A DNA stretch of 64,000 nt from positions 1,922,001 through 1,986,000 of the forward strand of contig NZ_CP034279.1 of the NCBI RefSeq assembly GCF_009739905.1. Reading direction: 5' to 3'. Shown piece by piece: positions 1 to 8,066 of this stretch. The notes below the pieces were generated by a model, which did not search any database, was not told the origin of the DNA, and saw nothing but the letters and a program-made list of their open reading frames with translations. Each line of letters starts with the position of its first letter. Within the stretch, counting starts at the first letter, position 1. The stretch comes from Streptomyces ficellus (GTDB lineage Bacteria; Actinomycetota; Actinomycetes; Streptomycetales; Streptomycetaceae). Position numbers and translations under genes: made by a program.

Positions 1-543
1 GGACGTCAGCTCCCACAGCCCGACCACGACGGCGACCGCTATCACACCGACGAACACGGCCTTGACGACGAAGAGCGACGCGACGATCACGGCGCCGAGC
101 CCCACGCCGACCCCTATGGCGGCCCGCAGGTCCCGGCCGGCCCGCTTCTTCTGCTTCCTCGGCGGACCGGGCAGCTCCGTGGGCTGCGGCGCTCCCGACT
201 GCGGGCTGGGCATGGGCTCCTGCGGATTCTCCGGCTGCGGCGACCGGTCCTGCCGCGGCTGTCCGTGCGGCTGCCACGGCTGGTCCGGCCGCTGCGGCAG
301 CTCGTCACGGAACAGGGGACCGCTCAGCGGAGCGGTCCCCCGGTCGCGGTCGTCCTGGCCTCCACCGGTGTCGCCACCGGCGGGAACGTCGGGCACGATG
401 GGCATGGGCCGAGTCTGCTGCGCCTCATGCCCGTCGTAGGCGGGACCCGCCGGGGCTGCCGGAGCGAACCCCGGGTGGTGCCCCTGGTCGGGCGGACCCC
501 ATTGACCGCCTCTCGGCGGGGCCCCCCAGGAAGAGTCGTTCAT
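1..543 (-). CDS. cdsA: Phosphatidate cytidylyltransferase, N-terminal part (cut by window edge)
   Basis: CdsA makes CDP-diacylglycerol from phosphatidate and CTP at the membrane, the entry to phospholipid synthesis. Only about 181 N-terminal codons are present. The first ~125 residues are a hydrophilic tail rich in Pro, Gln and Gly, as in streptomycete CdsA. After the basic stretch RKKKRAGRD comes a hydrophobic segment (GVGVGLGAVIVASLFVVK) and the start of a second. The catalytic C-terminal signature lies outside, so the assignment rests on the N-terminus and on the order cdsA-frr-pyrH-tsf-rpsB. The ATG overlaps the frr stop by one base (TGATG), implying translational coupling. Confidence 0.8.
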   Translation of the reverse strand, partial: MNDSSWGAPPRGGQWGPPDQGHHPGFAPAAPAGPAYDGHEAQQTRPMPIVPDVPAGGDTGGGQDDRDRGTAPLSGPLFRDELPQRPDQPWQPHGQPRQDRSPQPENPQEPMPSPQSGAPQPTELPGPPRKQKKRAGRDLRAAIGVGVGLGAVIVASLFVVKAVFVGVIAVAVVVGLWELTS

Positions 544-1100
544 CAGACCTCGAGCAGCTCGGCTTCCTTGTGCTTGAGCAGCTCGTCCACCTGCGTGACG
601 TACTTCGCGGTGGTGTCGTCGAGCTCCTTCTCCGCGCGGCGCACCTCGTCCTCGCCGGCCTCCTTGTCCTTGACCAGCTTGTCAAGGGCGTCCTTGGCCT
701 TGCGGCGCACCGAACGGATGGAGATCTTCGAGTCCTCGGCCTTGCCCTTGGCGACCTTGATGTACTCGCGGCGCCGCTCCTCGGTGAGCTCGGGGAACAC
801 CACACGGATGATGTTGCCGTCGTTGCTCGGGTTGACGCCCAGGTCGGAGTCGCGGATGGCCTGCTCAATGTTGCGCAGCGCGCTCTTGTCGAACGGGGTC
901 ACCACGGCCATGCGGGGCTCCGGCACGGAGAACGACGCCAGCTGGTTGATCGGCGTCGTGGCACCGTAGTAGTCGGCCACGATCTTGTTGAACATGGCCG
1001 GGTGCGCACGCCCGGTACGGATCGCGGCGAAGTCCTCCTTGGCGACCAGGACGGCCTTCTCCATCTTCTCCTCTGCCTCGAGGAGGGTCTCTTCGATCAC
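543..1100 (-). CDS. frr: Ribosome recycling factor
   Basis: RRF splits post-termination ribosomes together with EF-G. The 185-residue product has the usual family length, with the N-terminal helix [15 protein letters not shown], the conserved [10 protein letters not shown] and the central [13 protein letters not shown] and [13 protein letters not shown] blocks. I chose the GTG at 1100 because GGAG lies about 7 bases upstream and the protein then begins just before [10 protein letters not shown], as in relatives; an in-frame ATG at 1220 would add about 40 non-conserved residues. It lies 136 bp downstream of pyrH and is fused by a 1-base overlap to cdsA. Confidence 0.95.
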   Translation of the reverse strand: MIEETLLEAEEKMEKAVLVAKEDFAAIRTGRAHPAMFNKIVADYYGATTPINQLASFSVPEPRMAVVTPFDKSALRNIEQAIRDSDLGVNPSNDGNIIRVVFPELTEERRREYIKVAKGKAEDSKISIRSVRRKAKDALDKLVKDKEAGEDEVRRAEKELDDTTAKYVTQVDELLKHKEAELLEV

Positions 1101-1236
1101 CACTTGCTCCTGCGTGTCTATGAGTAGGCCCGGCGTACAAAGGGCTGCGGAACCTGCGTCGCGTGTGTCCCCTGCACGGTGTCCGACCGGCAGGGCTTTG
1201 TCCATCCCCTCGCGGGGCACCCCTGGGGACCCGGGA

Positions 1237-2004
1237 TCAGGTCCTGGTGCCCTGGTCGCTCACGAGAGTGCCGATCTTCTCACCCTTCACGGCCCGGGCG
1301 ATATTGCCCGCCGCGAGCAGCTCGAAGACGAGGATCGGGAGGTTGTTGTCGCGGCAGAGGGTGATGGCGGTGGCGTCGGCGACCCTGAGGTCGCGGGAGA
1401 GCACCTCGCCGTACTCCAGCGCGTCGAACTTCACCGCGTCCGGGTTGGCCTTGGGGTCGGAGTCGTAGACCCCGTCCACCCCGTTCTTGCCCATCAGGAG
1501 GGCTTCCGCGTCGATCTCCAGGGCGCGCTGGGCGGCGGTGGTGTCCGTGGAGAAGTAGGGCATGCCCATGCCCGCGCCGAAGATCACGACGCGGCCCTTC
1601 TCCAGGTGGCGGACCGCGCGCAGCGGGATGTACGGCTCGGCGACCTGCCCCATGGTGATGGCGGTCTGGACCCGGGAGTCGATGCCCTCCTTCTCCAGGA
1701 AGTCCTGGAGGGCGAGGCAGTTCATGACCGTACCGAGCATGCCCATGTAGTCGGAGCGGGCCCGGTCCATGCCGCGTACCTGCAGCTCCGCGCCGCGGAA
1801 GAAGTTGCCGCCGCCGATCACGACGGCGATCTGCGCGCCGTCGCGGACGACCGCGGCGATCTCGCGCGCGATGGCGTGTACGACGTCGGGATCGACGCCG
1901 AGGCCCCCACCGCCGGCGAACGCCTCGCCGGACAGCTTCAGCATGAAGCGACCGGCGACATTTTTACCGGTGTTGTCGTCGCCCTGTGCGGCGCCCTGGT
2001 TCAT
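1237..2004 (-). CDS. pyrH: Uridylate kinase (UMP kinase)
   Basis: PyrH phosphorylates UMP to UDP in pyrimidine synthesis; bacterial enzymes are hexameric amino-acid-kinase fold proteins. Visible signatures are MLKLSGEAF near the N-terminus, the phosphate loop [21 protein letters not shown], the nucleotide-site region [11 protein letters not shown] and the C-terminal GTLVSD. The start is the ATG at 2004 (MNQGAAQ), preceded by AGGAG at good spacing; an in-frame ATG six codons upstream has no such site. The protein is 255 residues, slightly long because of a short polar N-terminal tail. It follows tsf after an intergenic hairpin. Confidence 0.95.
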   Translation of the reverse strand: MNQGAAQGDDNTGKNVAGRFMLKLSGEAFAGGGGLGVDPDVVHAIAREIAAVVRDGAQIAVVIGGGNFFRGAELQVRGMDRARSDYMGMLGTVMNCLALQDFLEKEGIDSRVQTAITMGQVAEPYIPLRAVRHLEKGRVVIFGAGMGMPYFSTDTTAAQRALEIDAEALLMGKNGVDGVYDSDPKANPDAVKFDALEYGEVLSRDLRVADATAITLCRDNNLPILVFELLAAGNIARAVKGEKIGTLVSDQGTRT

Positions 2005-2031
2005 GGAGATCTCCTCGTGCACATACGAAGA

Positions 2032-2074
2032 AGGCCATTGCCGGTGGGTGCTGTTGTCCCTACGGCAATGGCCT
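2032..2074 (-). terminator. tsf-pyrH intergenic hairpin
   Basis: A 12-bp perfect inverted repeat (2032-2043 and 2063-2074, arms AGGCCATTGCCG/CGGCAATGGCCT) surrounds a 19-base loop between the tsf stop and the pyrH start. It has no U-tract, so it may be an attenuator or processing site that separates rpsB-tsf from pyrH expression. Confidence 0.6.
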
Positions 2075-2163
2075 CCTCGTCAGATCTGTGGCCGCCGGCG
2101 CTGACGCGACCGACCGTCCACTGGGAAAACCCTAGCGGGATCCCGTGTCGAGCGCGTACCCGC

Positions 2164-3000
2164 TCAGATGCCGACCTTGATGCGGCTGAAGCGCTTCAGG
2201 GTGACACCGGCCTCGTCCAGGACCTTCTGGACGGACTTCTTGTTGTCGAGCGCGTACGGCTGACCCAGGAGGGTGGCGTCCTTGAAGAAGCCGTTGAGGC
2301 GACCCTCGACGATCTTCGGGAGCGCGGCCTCGGGCTTGCCCTCGGCGCGGGTGGTCTCCTCGGCGACGCGGCGCTCGGCCTCGACGACCTCGGCCGGGAC
2401 GTCGTCCTTGGAGAGGTACTTCGGGGCGAAGGCGGCGATGTGCTGGGCGATGCCCTTCGCGACCTCGGCGTTCTCCTTGTCGAGCTCGACGAGGACACCG
2501 ATCTGCGGGGGCAGGTCCGGCATGGTGCGGTGCATGTACGCCGCGACGAAACCGCCGGAGAACTGCGCGAACCGGTCGAGGACGATCTTCTCGCCGAGGT
2601 TGGCGTTGGCCTCGTCGACGTACGCCTGGACGGTCTTGCCGGCCTCGATCTCGGACGCGAGCAGCGCCTCGATGTCGGCGGGGGACGTCTTGGCGACGTG
2701 CTCGGCGAGGGCCTTGGCGACGCTCTGGAACTTCTCGCCCTTGGCGACGAAGTCCGTCTCGCACTTCAGCTCGACGAGGACACCGGAGGTGTTGTCGTCG
2801 GAGAGCACGGAGACGACGGCGCCGTTCTCGGCGGAGCGGCCCTCGCGCTTGGCGACGCCCTTCTGGCCCTTGATGCGCAGGGCCTCGACGGCCTTGTCGA
2901 CGTTGCCGTCGGCCTCGTCGAGCGCCTTCTTGCAGTCCATCATGCCGGCGCCGGTGAGCTCGCGGAGCTTCTTGACGTCAGCGGCGGTGTAGTTCGCCAT
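2164..3000 (-). CDS. tsf: Elongation factor Ts
   Basis: EF-Ts is the guanine-nucleotide exchange factor for EF-Tu. The 278-residue product has the N-terminal UBA-like region TAADVKKLRELTGAGMMDC with KKALDEADGNVDKA, then the signature CETDFVAK within the core domain, followed by the dimerisation and coiled-coil part. The ATG at 3000 gives the MANYTAADV start typical of actinobacteria; open reading continues upstream but only into low-complexity rpsB-tsf intergenic sequence. It is co-directional with rpsB, 89 bp downstream, separated by a hairpin. Confidence 0.97.
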   Translation of the reverse strand: MANYTAADVKKLRELTGAGMMDCKKALDEADGNVDKAVEALRIKGQKGVAKREGRSAENGAVVSVLSDDNTSGVLVELKCETDFVAKGEKFQSVAKALAEHVAKTSPADIEALLASEIEAGKTVQAYVDEANANLGEKIVLDRFAQFSGGFVAAYMHRTMPDLPPQIGVLVELDKENAEVAKGIAQHIAAFAPKYLSKDDVPAEVVEAERRVAEETTRAEGKPEAALPKIVEGRLNGFFKDATLLGQPYALDNKKSVQKVLDEAGVTLKRFSRIKVGI

Positions 3001-3042
3001 GATCTGTAAGTCTCTCTCGAAGTCTGGAAGATCTACGGGTGA

Positions 3043-3071
3043 ACGGCGGGGGCAAGGCGCACCCCCGCCGT
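3043..3071 (-). terminator. rpsB-tsf intergenic hairpin (attenuator-like)
   Basis: Arms ACGGCGGGGG (3043-3052) and CCCCCGCCGT (3062-3071) flank a 9-base loop directly after rpsB. There is no U-run. It resembles a partial terminator or mRNA processing site that tunes the S2 to EF-Ts ratio. Confidence 0.55.
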
Positions 3072-3089
3072 CGATCCGAACCTGAAGGG

Positions 3090-3986
3090 TCAGGCCTGCT
3101 CGGCGTCCGCGGCCGGAGCCTCGGCCGGGGCGGCCTCGGCAGCCGGGGCCTCGGCGGCCGGGGTCTCGGCCGGCTTCTCGGCGGCCTCGTCGGACTCCGC
3201 CTTCTTCTCGCCACCCTCGAGCAGGTCGCGCTCCCACTCGGCGAGCGGCTCGCCGGCGGCCTTCTCGCCCGGCTTCTGGTCGCCGGTCGCGGCGCCGGAA
3301 CGGGCGATGAGGCCCTCGGCGACGGCGTCGGCGATCACGCGGGTGAGCAGGGTGACGGAGCGGATCGCGTCGTCGTTGCCCGGGATCTTGTAGTCGACCT
3401 CGTCGGGGTCGCAGTTGGTGTCGAGGATCGCGACGACCGGGATGTGGAGCTTGCGCGCCTCACCGACGGCGATGTGCTCCTTCTTGGTGTCGACGATCCA
3501 GACGGCGCTCGGCACCTTCTGCATCTCGCGGATACCACCGAGGGTCTTCTCCAGCTTGGCCTTCTCGCGCGACAGCACGAGAAGCTCCTTCTTGGTGAGA
3601 CCGGACGCGGCGACGTCCTCGAAGTCAATCGCCTCGAGCTCCTTCAGACGCTGAAGGCGCTTGTAGACGGTGGAGAAGTTGGTGAGCATGCCACCCAGCC
3701 AGCGCTGGTTGACGTACGGCATGCCGACGCGCGTCGCCTGCTCGGCGATGGCCTCCTGGGCCTGCTTCTTCGTACCGACGAACATGATGGAGCCGCCGTG
3801 CGCGACGGTCTCCTTGACGAACTCGTAGGCGCGGTCGATGTACGACAGCGACTGGAGCAGGTCGATGATGTAGATGCCGTTGCGCTCGGTGAAGATGAAG
3901 CGCTTCATCTTCGGGTTCCAGCGACGGGTCTGGTGACCGAAGTGGACGCCGCTCTCCAGCAGCTCCCGCATCGTGACGACGGCCAT
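3090..3986 (-). CDS. rpsB: 30S ribosomal protein S2
   Basis: S2 is a late-assembling small-subunit protein. The 298-residue product opens with [27 protein letters not shown] split by the conserved GVHFGHQ motif, contains [23 protein letters not shown] and the [11 protein letters not shown] block near the C-terminal end of the fold, and then a long Ala/Glu-rich acidic tail characteristic of streptomycete S2. The ATG at 3986 is preceded by AAGGAGAT. It heads the rpsB-tsf unit. Confidence 0.97.
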   Translation of the reverse strand: MAVVTMRELLESGVHFGHQTRRWNPKMKRFIFTERNGIYIIDLLQSLSYIDRAYEFVKETVAHGGSIMFVGTKKQAQEAIAEQATRVGMPYVNQRWLGGMLTNFSTVYKRLQRLKELEAIDFEDVAASGLTKKELLVLSREKAKLEKTLGGIREMQKVPSAVWIVDTKKEHIAVGEARKLHIPVVAILDTNCDPDEVDYKIPGNDDAIRSVTLLTRVIADAVAEGLIARSGAATGDQKPGEKAAGEPLAEWERDLLEGGEKKAESDEAAEKPAETPAAEAPAAEAAPAEAPAADAEQA

Positions 3987-4126
3987 GGCCGTATCTCCTT
4001 GGTTCTCGGTTATGTCCTGACGCCCCGACGCGCTGTGCCACGAATGGACCGAAGAGCGCTGCCACGACTTTTGAGGGTGATGGCGGGGCGTGCGAAGTCG
4101 ACCCGGTGGCCCGGGTCGCCAGAAGA

Positions 4127-4132
4127 AGTGTA
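4127..4132 (-). promoter_or_regulatory. Candidate -10 element upstream of rpsB
   Basis: TACACT on the minus strand fits a sigma-HrdB-type -10 box, about 140 bases upstream of the rpsB ATG. No convincing -35 hexamer sits at 16-18 bases, so this is tentative. The paired DnaA-box-like sites at 4162-4188 lie immediately upstream. Confidence 0.3.
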
Positions 4133-4161
4133 CGGGACCCCGGCAGCGCCGGGTGACGGCG

Positions 4162-4188
4162 CTGTCCACAACCGGCCGGTCGTCCACA
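4162..4188 (+). promoter_or_regulatory. Paired DnaA-box-like 9-mers around ACCGGCCGG
   Basis: CTGTCCACA (4162-4170), the spacer ACCGGCCGG (4171-4179) and TCGTCCACA (4180-4188) lie in the rpsB/M23 intergenic region. Each 9-mer differs by one base from TTGTCCACA, the preferred streptomycete DnaA box (known biology). The same architecture with the same spacer recurs in inverse orientation at 10098-10124. Binding by DnaA is inference. Confidence 0.5.
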
Positions 4189-4239
4189 GATCGCGCCCAT
4201 GATCATCGCGGGGGCGTACGCCCGGGCCACAGTCCTCGC

Positions 4240-4713
4240 ATGTACTCCACCGCGTTCGCCCTCGCCCTGTCCGTCCTCACGGCCCTCACCGCCACCTGGC
4301 CGGTCGGCCCGCCGCGCCCCGCTGTCGTACGCGGCTGGGAGCCTCCCGCCTCGGCGTACGGGCCGGGCCACCGCGGTGTCGACCTCGCCGCCCCGCCGGG
4401 CACGGAGGTCCGCGCTGCGGCGGCCGGCCGGGTCTCGTTCGCGGGCCCGGTGGCGGGCCGGGGCGTCCTGTCGATCACGCACCCCTCCACCGGCACCCCG
4501 CCCCTGCGCACCACCTACGAGCCGGTCCGCCCCCTGGTCCGCCCGGGCACCGAGGTCACGGCGGGCCAGCTCGTGGCGGTCGTCTCGGGACCCCCGTCCC
4601 ACTGCGCCCCGGTCTGCCTCCACTGGGGCCTGCGCCGCGGCGACACCTACCTCAACCCCCTGACCCTGCTCCCCCGCCCACCCTCCCGCCTACTCCCCCT
4701 CACGCCCCCCTGA
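4240..4713 (+). CDS. Secreted M23-type (LytM-fold) protein, catalytically degenerate
   Basis: A 157-residue protein with a Sec-type signal peptide (about residues 1-22, FALALSVLTALTATW) followed by an M23 beta-lytic fold. His44 and Asp48 in GHRGVDLAAP match the first two zinc ligands and the His of CLHWGL matches the third. The catalytic His of the usual YxHL motif is absent (TTYEPV), and the first His of the HxH pair is Cys (CLH). It may therefore bind zinc or act as a regulator rather than cut peptidoglycan. The start at ATG 4240 is chosen because the signal peptide begins there. It stands alone, divergent from rpsB. Confidence 0.75.
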   Translation: MYSTAFALALSVLTALTATWPVGPPRPAVVRGWEPPASAYGPGHRGVDLAAPPGTEVRAAAAGRVSFAGPVAGRGVLSITHPSTGTPPLRTTYEPVRPLVRPGTEVTAGQLVAVVSGPPSHCAPVCLHWGLRRGDTYLNPLTLLPRPPSRLLPLTPP

Positions 4714-4794
4714 CCCGGCGACACCCCCGGGCGTACCCGTACCACCCACCACCCCGCAATCGGCGACGCGCCCGGGGTGGGCCGTGCCACCCAC

Positions 4795-5020
4795 CGTCCC
4801 GCACCCGGCGTACGACCGGGGTGGGGCCGTGCAGGGTCGCCCCCGCAGGGGACCGGCGGCGCTACCGGGGCTCCCTATCCCGTAACCCGAGGCCGCCGGC
4901 CCCGAGGAGGCGAGCCCGGAGGGGCCACGCCCCCCACCCACCGGGGGTCACCGCACCCAAGACACCGCCCCGCAGCGAACCGGGAACAGGCACCGCCCCG
5001 CGGCCGGGAACCGTACCGCC
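4795..5020 (+). repeat. Dispersed GC-rich intergenic repeat, copy A
   Basis: This fills the 314-base gap between the M23-type gene and the TetR gene. It closely matches the reverse complement of about 21640-21840: both contain the blocks GGGGCCGTGCAGGGTCGCCC, GAGGAGGCGAGCCCGGAGGG and CCGCCCCGCAGCGAACCGGG in the same order with small indels. I see no gene in it. The preceding bases 4714-4794 hold shorter degenerate echoes of the CCGGGGTGGGCCGTG unit. Confidence 0.8.
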
Positions 5021-5027
5021 CGCCGCG

Positions 5028-5618
5028 CTACGCGCCCGCGCTCCGCACGCCCCGCAGCACCATCGACACGGCCGTCTCGGCGATGGCCGTCGGGTCCTCC
5101 GCGGCGCCGAGCTCGATGCGGCGCACCGCCGCGTCGACCACGCCCTGGAGCAGCATCGCGGCGAGCCGCGGCTGTTCCTGTCCCAGCTCCGCCAGCGCCT
5201 CGACGATCATCGCGACGAGTCCGCCGTGCGCCGCGCGGATCTTCTCGCGGGCGCCGTCGTCGAGTTCGCTCGCGGAGATGGCGACGACCGCCCGGTGGCG
5301 CCGGTCGCCGACGAGGTCCAGCTGGGCGCGCACGTACGCCTCGACCTTGTCCTCCGGGCTGTCCACCCGCTGCATCGCCGCTTCGACCTCCGCCGCCCAC
5401 AGGGGGAAGTCGACGGCGCACAGCTCTTCGACGACGGCGGCGCGCGAGCGGAAGTACTCGTAGACGGAGGACCGGGCGAGGCCGGTGCGCTCGGCGAGGG
5501 CGGGGAAGGTCAGCGCCTCCGTACCGCCTTCGGACAGCAGGGAACGCGCGGCGTCCAGCAGGGCGCCGCGCTGCATGGTCCGGTGCTCGGCCACGGAGGC
5601 CGCTCGAATCCTGGGCAC
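5028..5618 (-). CDS. TetR-family transcriptional regulator
   Basis: A 196-residue protein with an N-terminal TetR helix-turn-helix (about residues 17-62: LLDAARSLLSEGG, then FPALAERTGLARSSVYEYF with RSRAAVVEEL) and a helical ligand-binding C-terminal half. It is translated from GTG 5618 and lies 29 bp downstream of whiG in the same direction, so it may share whiG transcripts. Its ligand and targets cannot be read from the sequence. The orientation next to whiG makes it a candidate for development-linked control, which is inference only. Confidence 0.9.
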   Translation of the reverse strand: MPRIRAASVAEHRTMQRGALLDAARSLLSEGGTEALTFPALAERTGLARSSVYEYFRSRAAVVEELCAVDFPLWAAEVEAAMQRVDSPEDKVEAYVRAQLDLVGDRRHRAVVAISASELDDGAREKIRAAHGGLVAMIVEALAELGQEQPRLAAMLLQGVVDAAVRRIELGAAEDPTAIAETAVSMVLRGVRSAGA

Positions 5619-5647
5619 GGCTCCACTCTACGACCGGCCGTTCGACG

Positions 5648-6484
5648 TCAGCGTCCTACATCGGCCAGCTTCGCGCGCAGCTGGAGGACCGATTTGGTGT
5701 GGATCTGGCTGACGCGGCTCTCGGTGACGCCGAGGACGTTGCCGATCTCGGCCAGGGTGAGGCCTTCGTAGTAGTACAGCGTGACCACGGTCTTCTCGCG
5801 CTCGGGCAGGGTGTTGATGGCCCGGGCGAGCATCCGCCGCAGCTCGCGGTCCTCGGCCACCTCGACGGGGTCGTCCGCGGCGGTGTCCTCCAGGGTGTCC
5901 ATGAGGCTGAGCCGGTCGCCGCCCTCACCGCCGACGTGCAGCAGCTCCTCCAGGGCGACGACGTTCGCCAGGGACAACTGGCTGAAAACCGCGTGCAGTT
6001 CTTCGAGCGCGATACCCATTTCGGCCGCGACCTCGCCCTCCGAGGGGGTGCGCCGGAGCTGGGCCTCCAGGGTGGCGTAGGCGCGCTCCACGGCCCGCGC
6101 CTTCTGCCGTACGGAGCGGGGGATCCAGTCCAGGGCCCGGAGTTCGTCGATCATCGCGCCGCGGATCCGGGTGATGGCGTACGTCTCGAACTTGATCGAC
6201 CGCTCGATGTCGAACTTCTCGATCGCGTCGATGAGGCCGAAGACCCCGGACGACACAAAGTCGGCCTGCTCGACGTTGGAGGGGAGGCCGACGCTCACCC
6301 GGCCCGCGACGTACTTCACCAGCGGCGAGTAGTGCAGGATCAGCTGTTCCCGCAGCCGCTCGTCGCCCGTGTCCTTGTACGACCGCCACAGCTCGTCGAG
6401 TGACGAGGGTGCGGGCGGGCGCACGGTGCCCCGGGCAGCGGGGGGCACCGCTGCGCGGTCGGACCCGGAGGTGTGCTGGGGCAT
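5648..6484 (-). CDS. whiG: RNA polymerase sigma factor WhiG
   Basis: A 278-residue FliA-type sigma factor that commits aerial hyphae to sporulation in Streptomyces (known family role). Region 2 is seen in [53 protein letters not shown] and [18 protein letters not shown] with the -10-recognition residues DWIPRSVR. Region 3 covers roughly residues 120-170 and region 4 ends in the helix-turn-helix [20 protein letters not shown]. In Streptomyces WhiG is restrained by the c-di-GMP-dependent anti-sigma RsiG, which is not in this window. The start ATG 6484 gives the usual length. The gene stands between dprA and a tetR gene. Confidence 0.96.
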   Translation of the reverse strand: MPQHTSGSDRAAVPPAARGTVRPPAPSSLDELWRSYKDTGDERLREQLILHYSPLVKYVAGRVSVGLPSNVEQADFVSSGVFGLIDAIEKFDIERSIKFETYAITRIRGAMIDELRALDWIPRSVRQKARAVERAYATLEAQLRRTPSEGEVAAEMGIALEELHAVFSQLSLANVVALEELLHVGGEGGDRLSLMDTLEDTAADDPVEVAEDRELRRMLARAINTLPEREKTVVTLYYYEGLTLAEIGNVLGVTESRVSQIHTKSVLQLRAKLADVGR

Positions 6485-6757
6485 GCGTCGCCTTGAGCCG
6501 TTCTGCTGAGTGCGAGGGGGGACGGGGGGAGGGGGCCGGGACGGCCAGGGTGCGGGGGGCTTAATTCTGGTGAGCGTAGCGTGACTGCGGCGTCGCAGTG
6601 AGCGAAGGCCGCCGGATCGTGACTCCGTGGGGGCGGGCCGTCGGCCGCATCTTCGAATGGGGCCCGTGAGGCCGACTGCGCGGGCGTCGGCCCCCCGGGC
6701 GGCGCCGAGTGAGCTGCGAAGGTCATCGGCTTCACCCTGTCACCCGAATGCTGCGGG
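6485..6757 (-). promoter_or_regulatory. whiG upstream region with candidate -10 box
   Basis: The 273-base gap between dprA and whiG holds a TACGCT hexamer on the minus strand (6573-6578), about 90 bases before the whiG ATG, with TCACTG 17 bases upstream as a poor -35. No terminator is obvious. I see no gene here. Confidence 0.3.
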
Positions 6758-7927
6758 TCAAGCACCGCCTCGCCGGGCGTTCGGGCGACGTGCGGCCTCG
6801 GCGGTCAGTTGCCAGTCCTGGCCGTGGCGTTCGACGAACCCCAGGGAGTGGAGTTCGTACAGCCTGCCGAGCGCCTCGTCGACGGTGGTCCCGGCATCAC
6901 GCGCGATGTCGGTGCCGGCGGCGGTCCGGCCCCTCGGGGGCAGGGCTTCGAGCACCCGGGCGCTGAGCGGGTCGAGGAGGTCCCTGGGCAGGACCGGTCC
7001 GCGCCGGGGAGGGGCCAGGTCACCGATGTCGCCGATCAGCTCGGCGACCTCCGCCGCGTCGGTGACGAGCTCGGCCTCGCCGCGCAGCAGCTCGTGCACC
7101 CCGGCCGAGAGCCCGCTGGTGGCGGGTCCGGGGACGCCCATGGTGAACCGGCCGAGTCGCTGTGCGGCGCGGGCGGTCACCAGGGAGCCGCTGCGGTACT
7201 CGGCCTCGACGACGACGGTGCCCCGTGTGAGCGCGGCGATCACCCGGTTGCGGAGGATGAACCGGCTCGGCGTCGGGTGGGCGCCCGGCGGCAACTCGCC
7301 GACGAGCAGGCCCTGTTCGGCGATGCGCCCGATGAGCCCGGCGTGGCCGCGCGGGTAGGCGACGTCGACCCCGCAGGCGAGCACGGCGACGGTCGCCCCG
7401 GCGGCGGCCAGCGCGCCCCGGTGGGCGGCGCCGTCGACGCCGAAGGCCGCGCCGGAGACGACGACCCAGCCGCGCTCGGCGAGCCCGGAGGCCAGGGTGG
7501 CCGCCATGTGCGCCCCGTAGGGCGTGCAGGCCCGGGCCCCGACGACGGCGACGGAGCGCAGCGCCCAGCGGCGGAGGTCGGGCCGGCCGCGGACCCACAG
7601 GCCGACGGGGCGGGCGTCGCCGAGGTCGTCGAGCTGGCTGGGCCACTCCGGGTCGCCCGGTACGACGAGCCGCGCGCCGCACGCCTCGGCCGCCGCGAGG
7701 TCCCGGTCGGGCTCGGCCCGCGCCGCCCGCAGCCGGAAGCCGTGGATCCGCCGCTCGCTCGCCCCGGTGAGCGCATCGGCCTCGTATCGCGCACTGGTCA
7801 GCCGCCGTAACAGTTCCTCCGCTCCCAGCTCGCGCAGCCACCGTCCGCCGTGTTCATCACCCGGTTCGACGACCCGCGTCAACGCCGCCCGCGCCCGTCG
7901 CTCTCCCTCGGTCACCCTCTGGTTCAT
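6758..7927 (-). CDS. dprA: DNA-processing protein DprA
   Basis: DprA loads RecA on incoming single-stranded DNA during transformation; its role in Streptomyces is not settled. The 389-residue product has the Rossmann-like core with VVGARACTPYGAHMA, the GWVVVSGAAFGVDGAAHRGAL block, LACGVDVAYPRGHAGL, and RFILRNRVIAALT followed by VVVEAEYRSGSLVTA. A C-terminal winged helix (about residues 315-375, LPPRGRTAAGTDIARDAG) completes the DprA_WH architecture. It lies 139 bp downstream of the comM-like gene, with which it is commonly linked in actinobacteria. Confidence 0.95.
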   Translation of the reverse strand: MNQRVTEGERRARAALTRVVEPGDEHGGRWLRELGAEELLRRLTSARYEADALTGASERRIHGFRLRAARAEPDRDLAAAEACGARLVVPGDPEWPSQLDDLGDARPVGLWVRGRPDLRRWALRSVAVVGARACTPYGAHMAATLASGLAERGWVVVSGAAFGVDGAAHRGALAAAGATVAVLACGVDVAYPRGHAGLIGRIAEQGLLVGELPPGAHPTPSRFILRNRVIAALTRGTVVVEAEYRSGSLVTARAAQRLGRFTMGVPGPATSGLSAGVHELLRGEAELVTDAAEVAELIGDIGDLAPPRRGPVLPRDLLDPLSARVLEALPPRGRTAAGTDIARDAGTTVDEALGRLYELHSLGFVERHGQDWQLTAEAARRPNARRGGA

Positions 7928-8066
7928 CCCACTCCCCCACTACCACCCGTTCCGTCCCACCCCACCGGGCCACCCTCACCACACACCCCCACCCGGCCCC
8001 CACCCCCGGCCGCCCCGCCCCCGCACCGGACGGGCGGACCGCGCGCACCAGACCGGGTCGACCGGG

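Noticed and set aside
985..3009. A 674-codon plus-strand open frame over frr, pyrH and tsf
   Set aside because: Antisense to three recognised genes; no domain.
2164..3237. A longer EF-Ts starting at 3237
   Set aside because: The extra residues overlap rpsB and are low complexity; MANYTAADV at 3000 is the conserved start.
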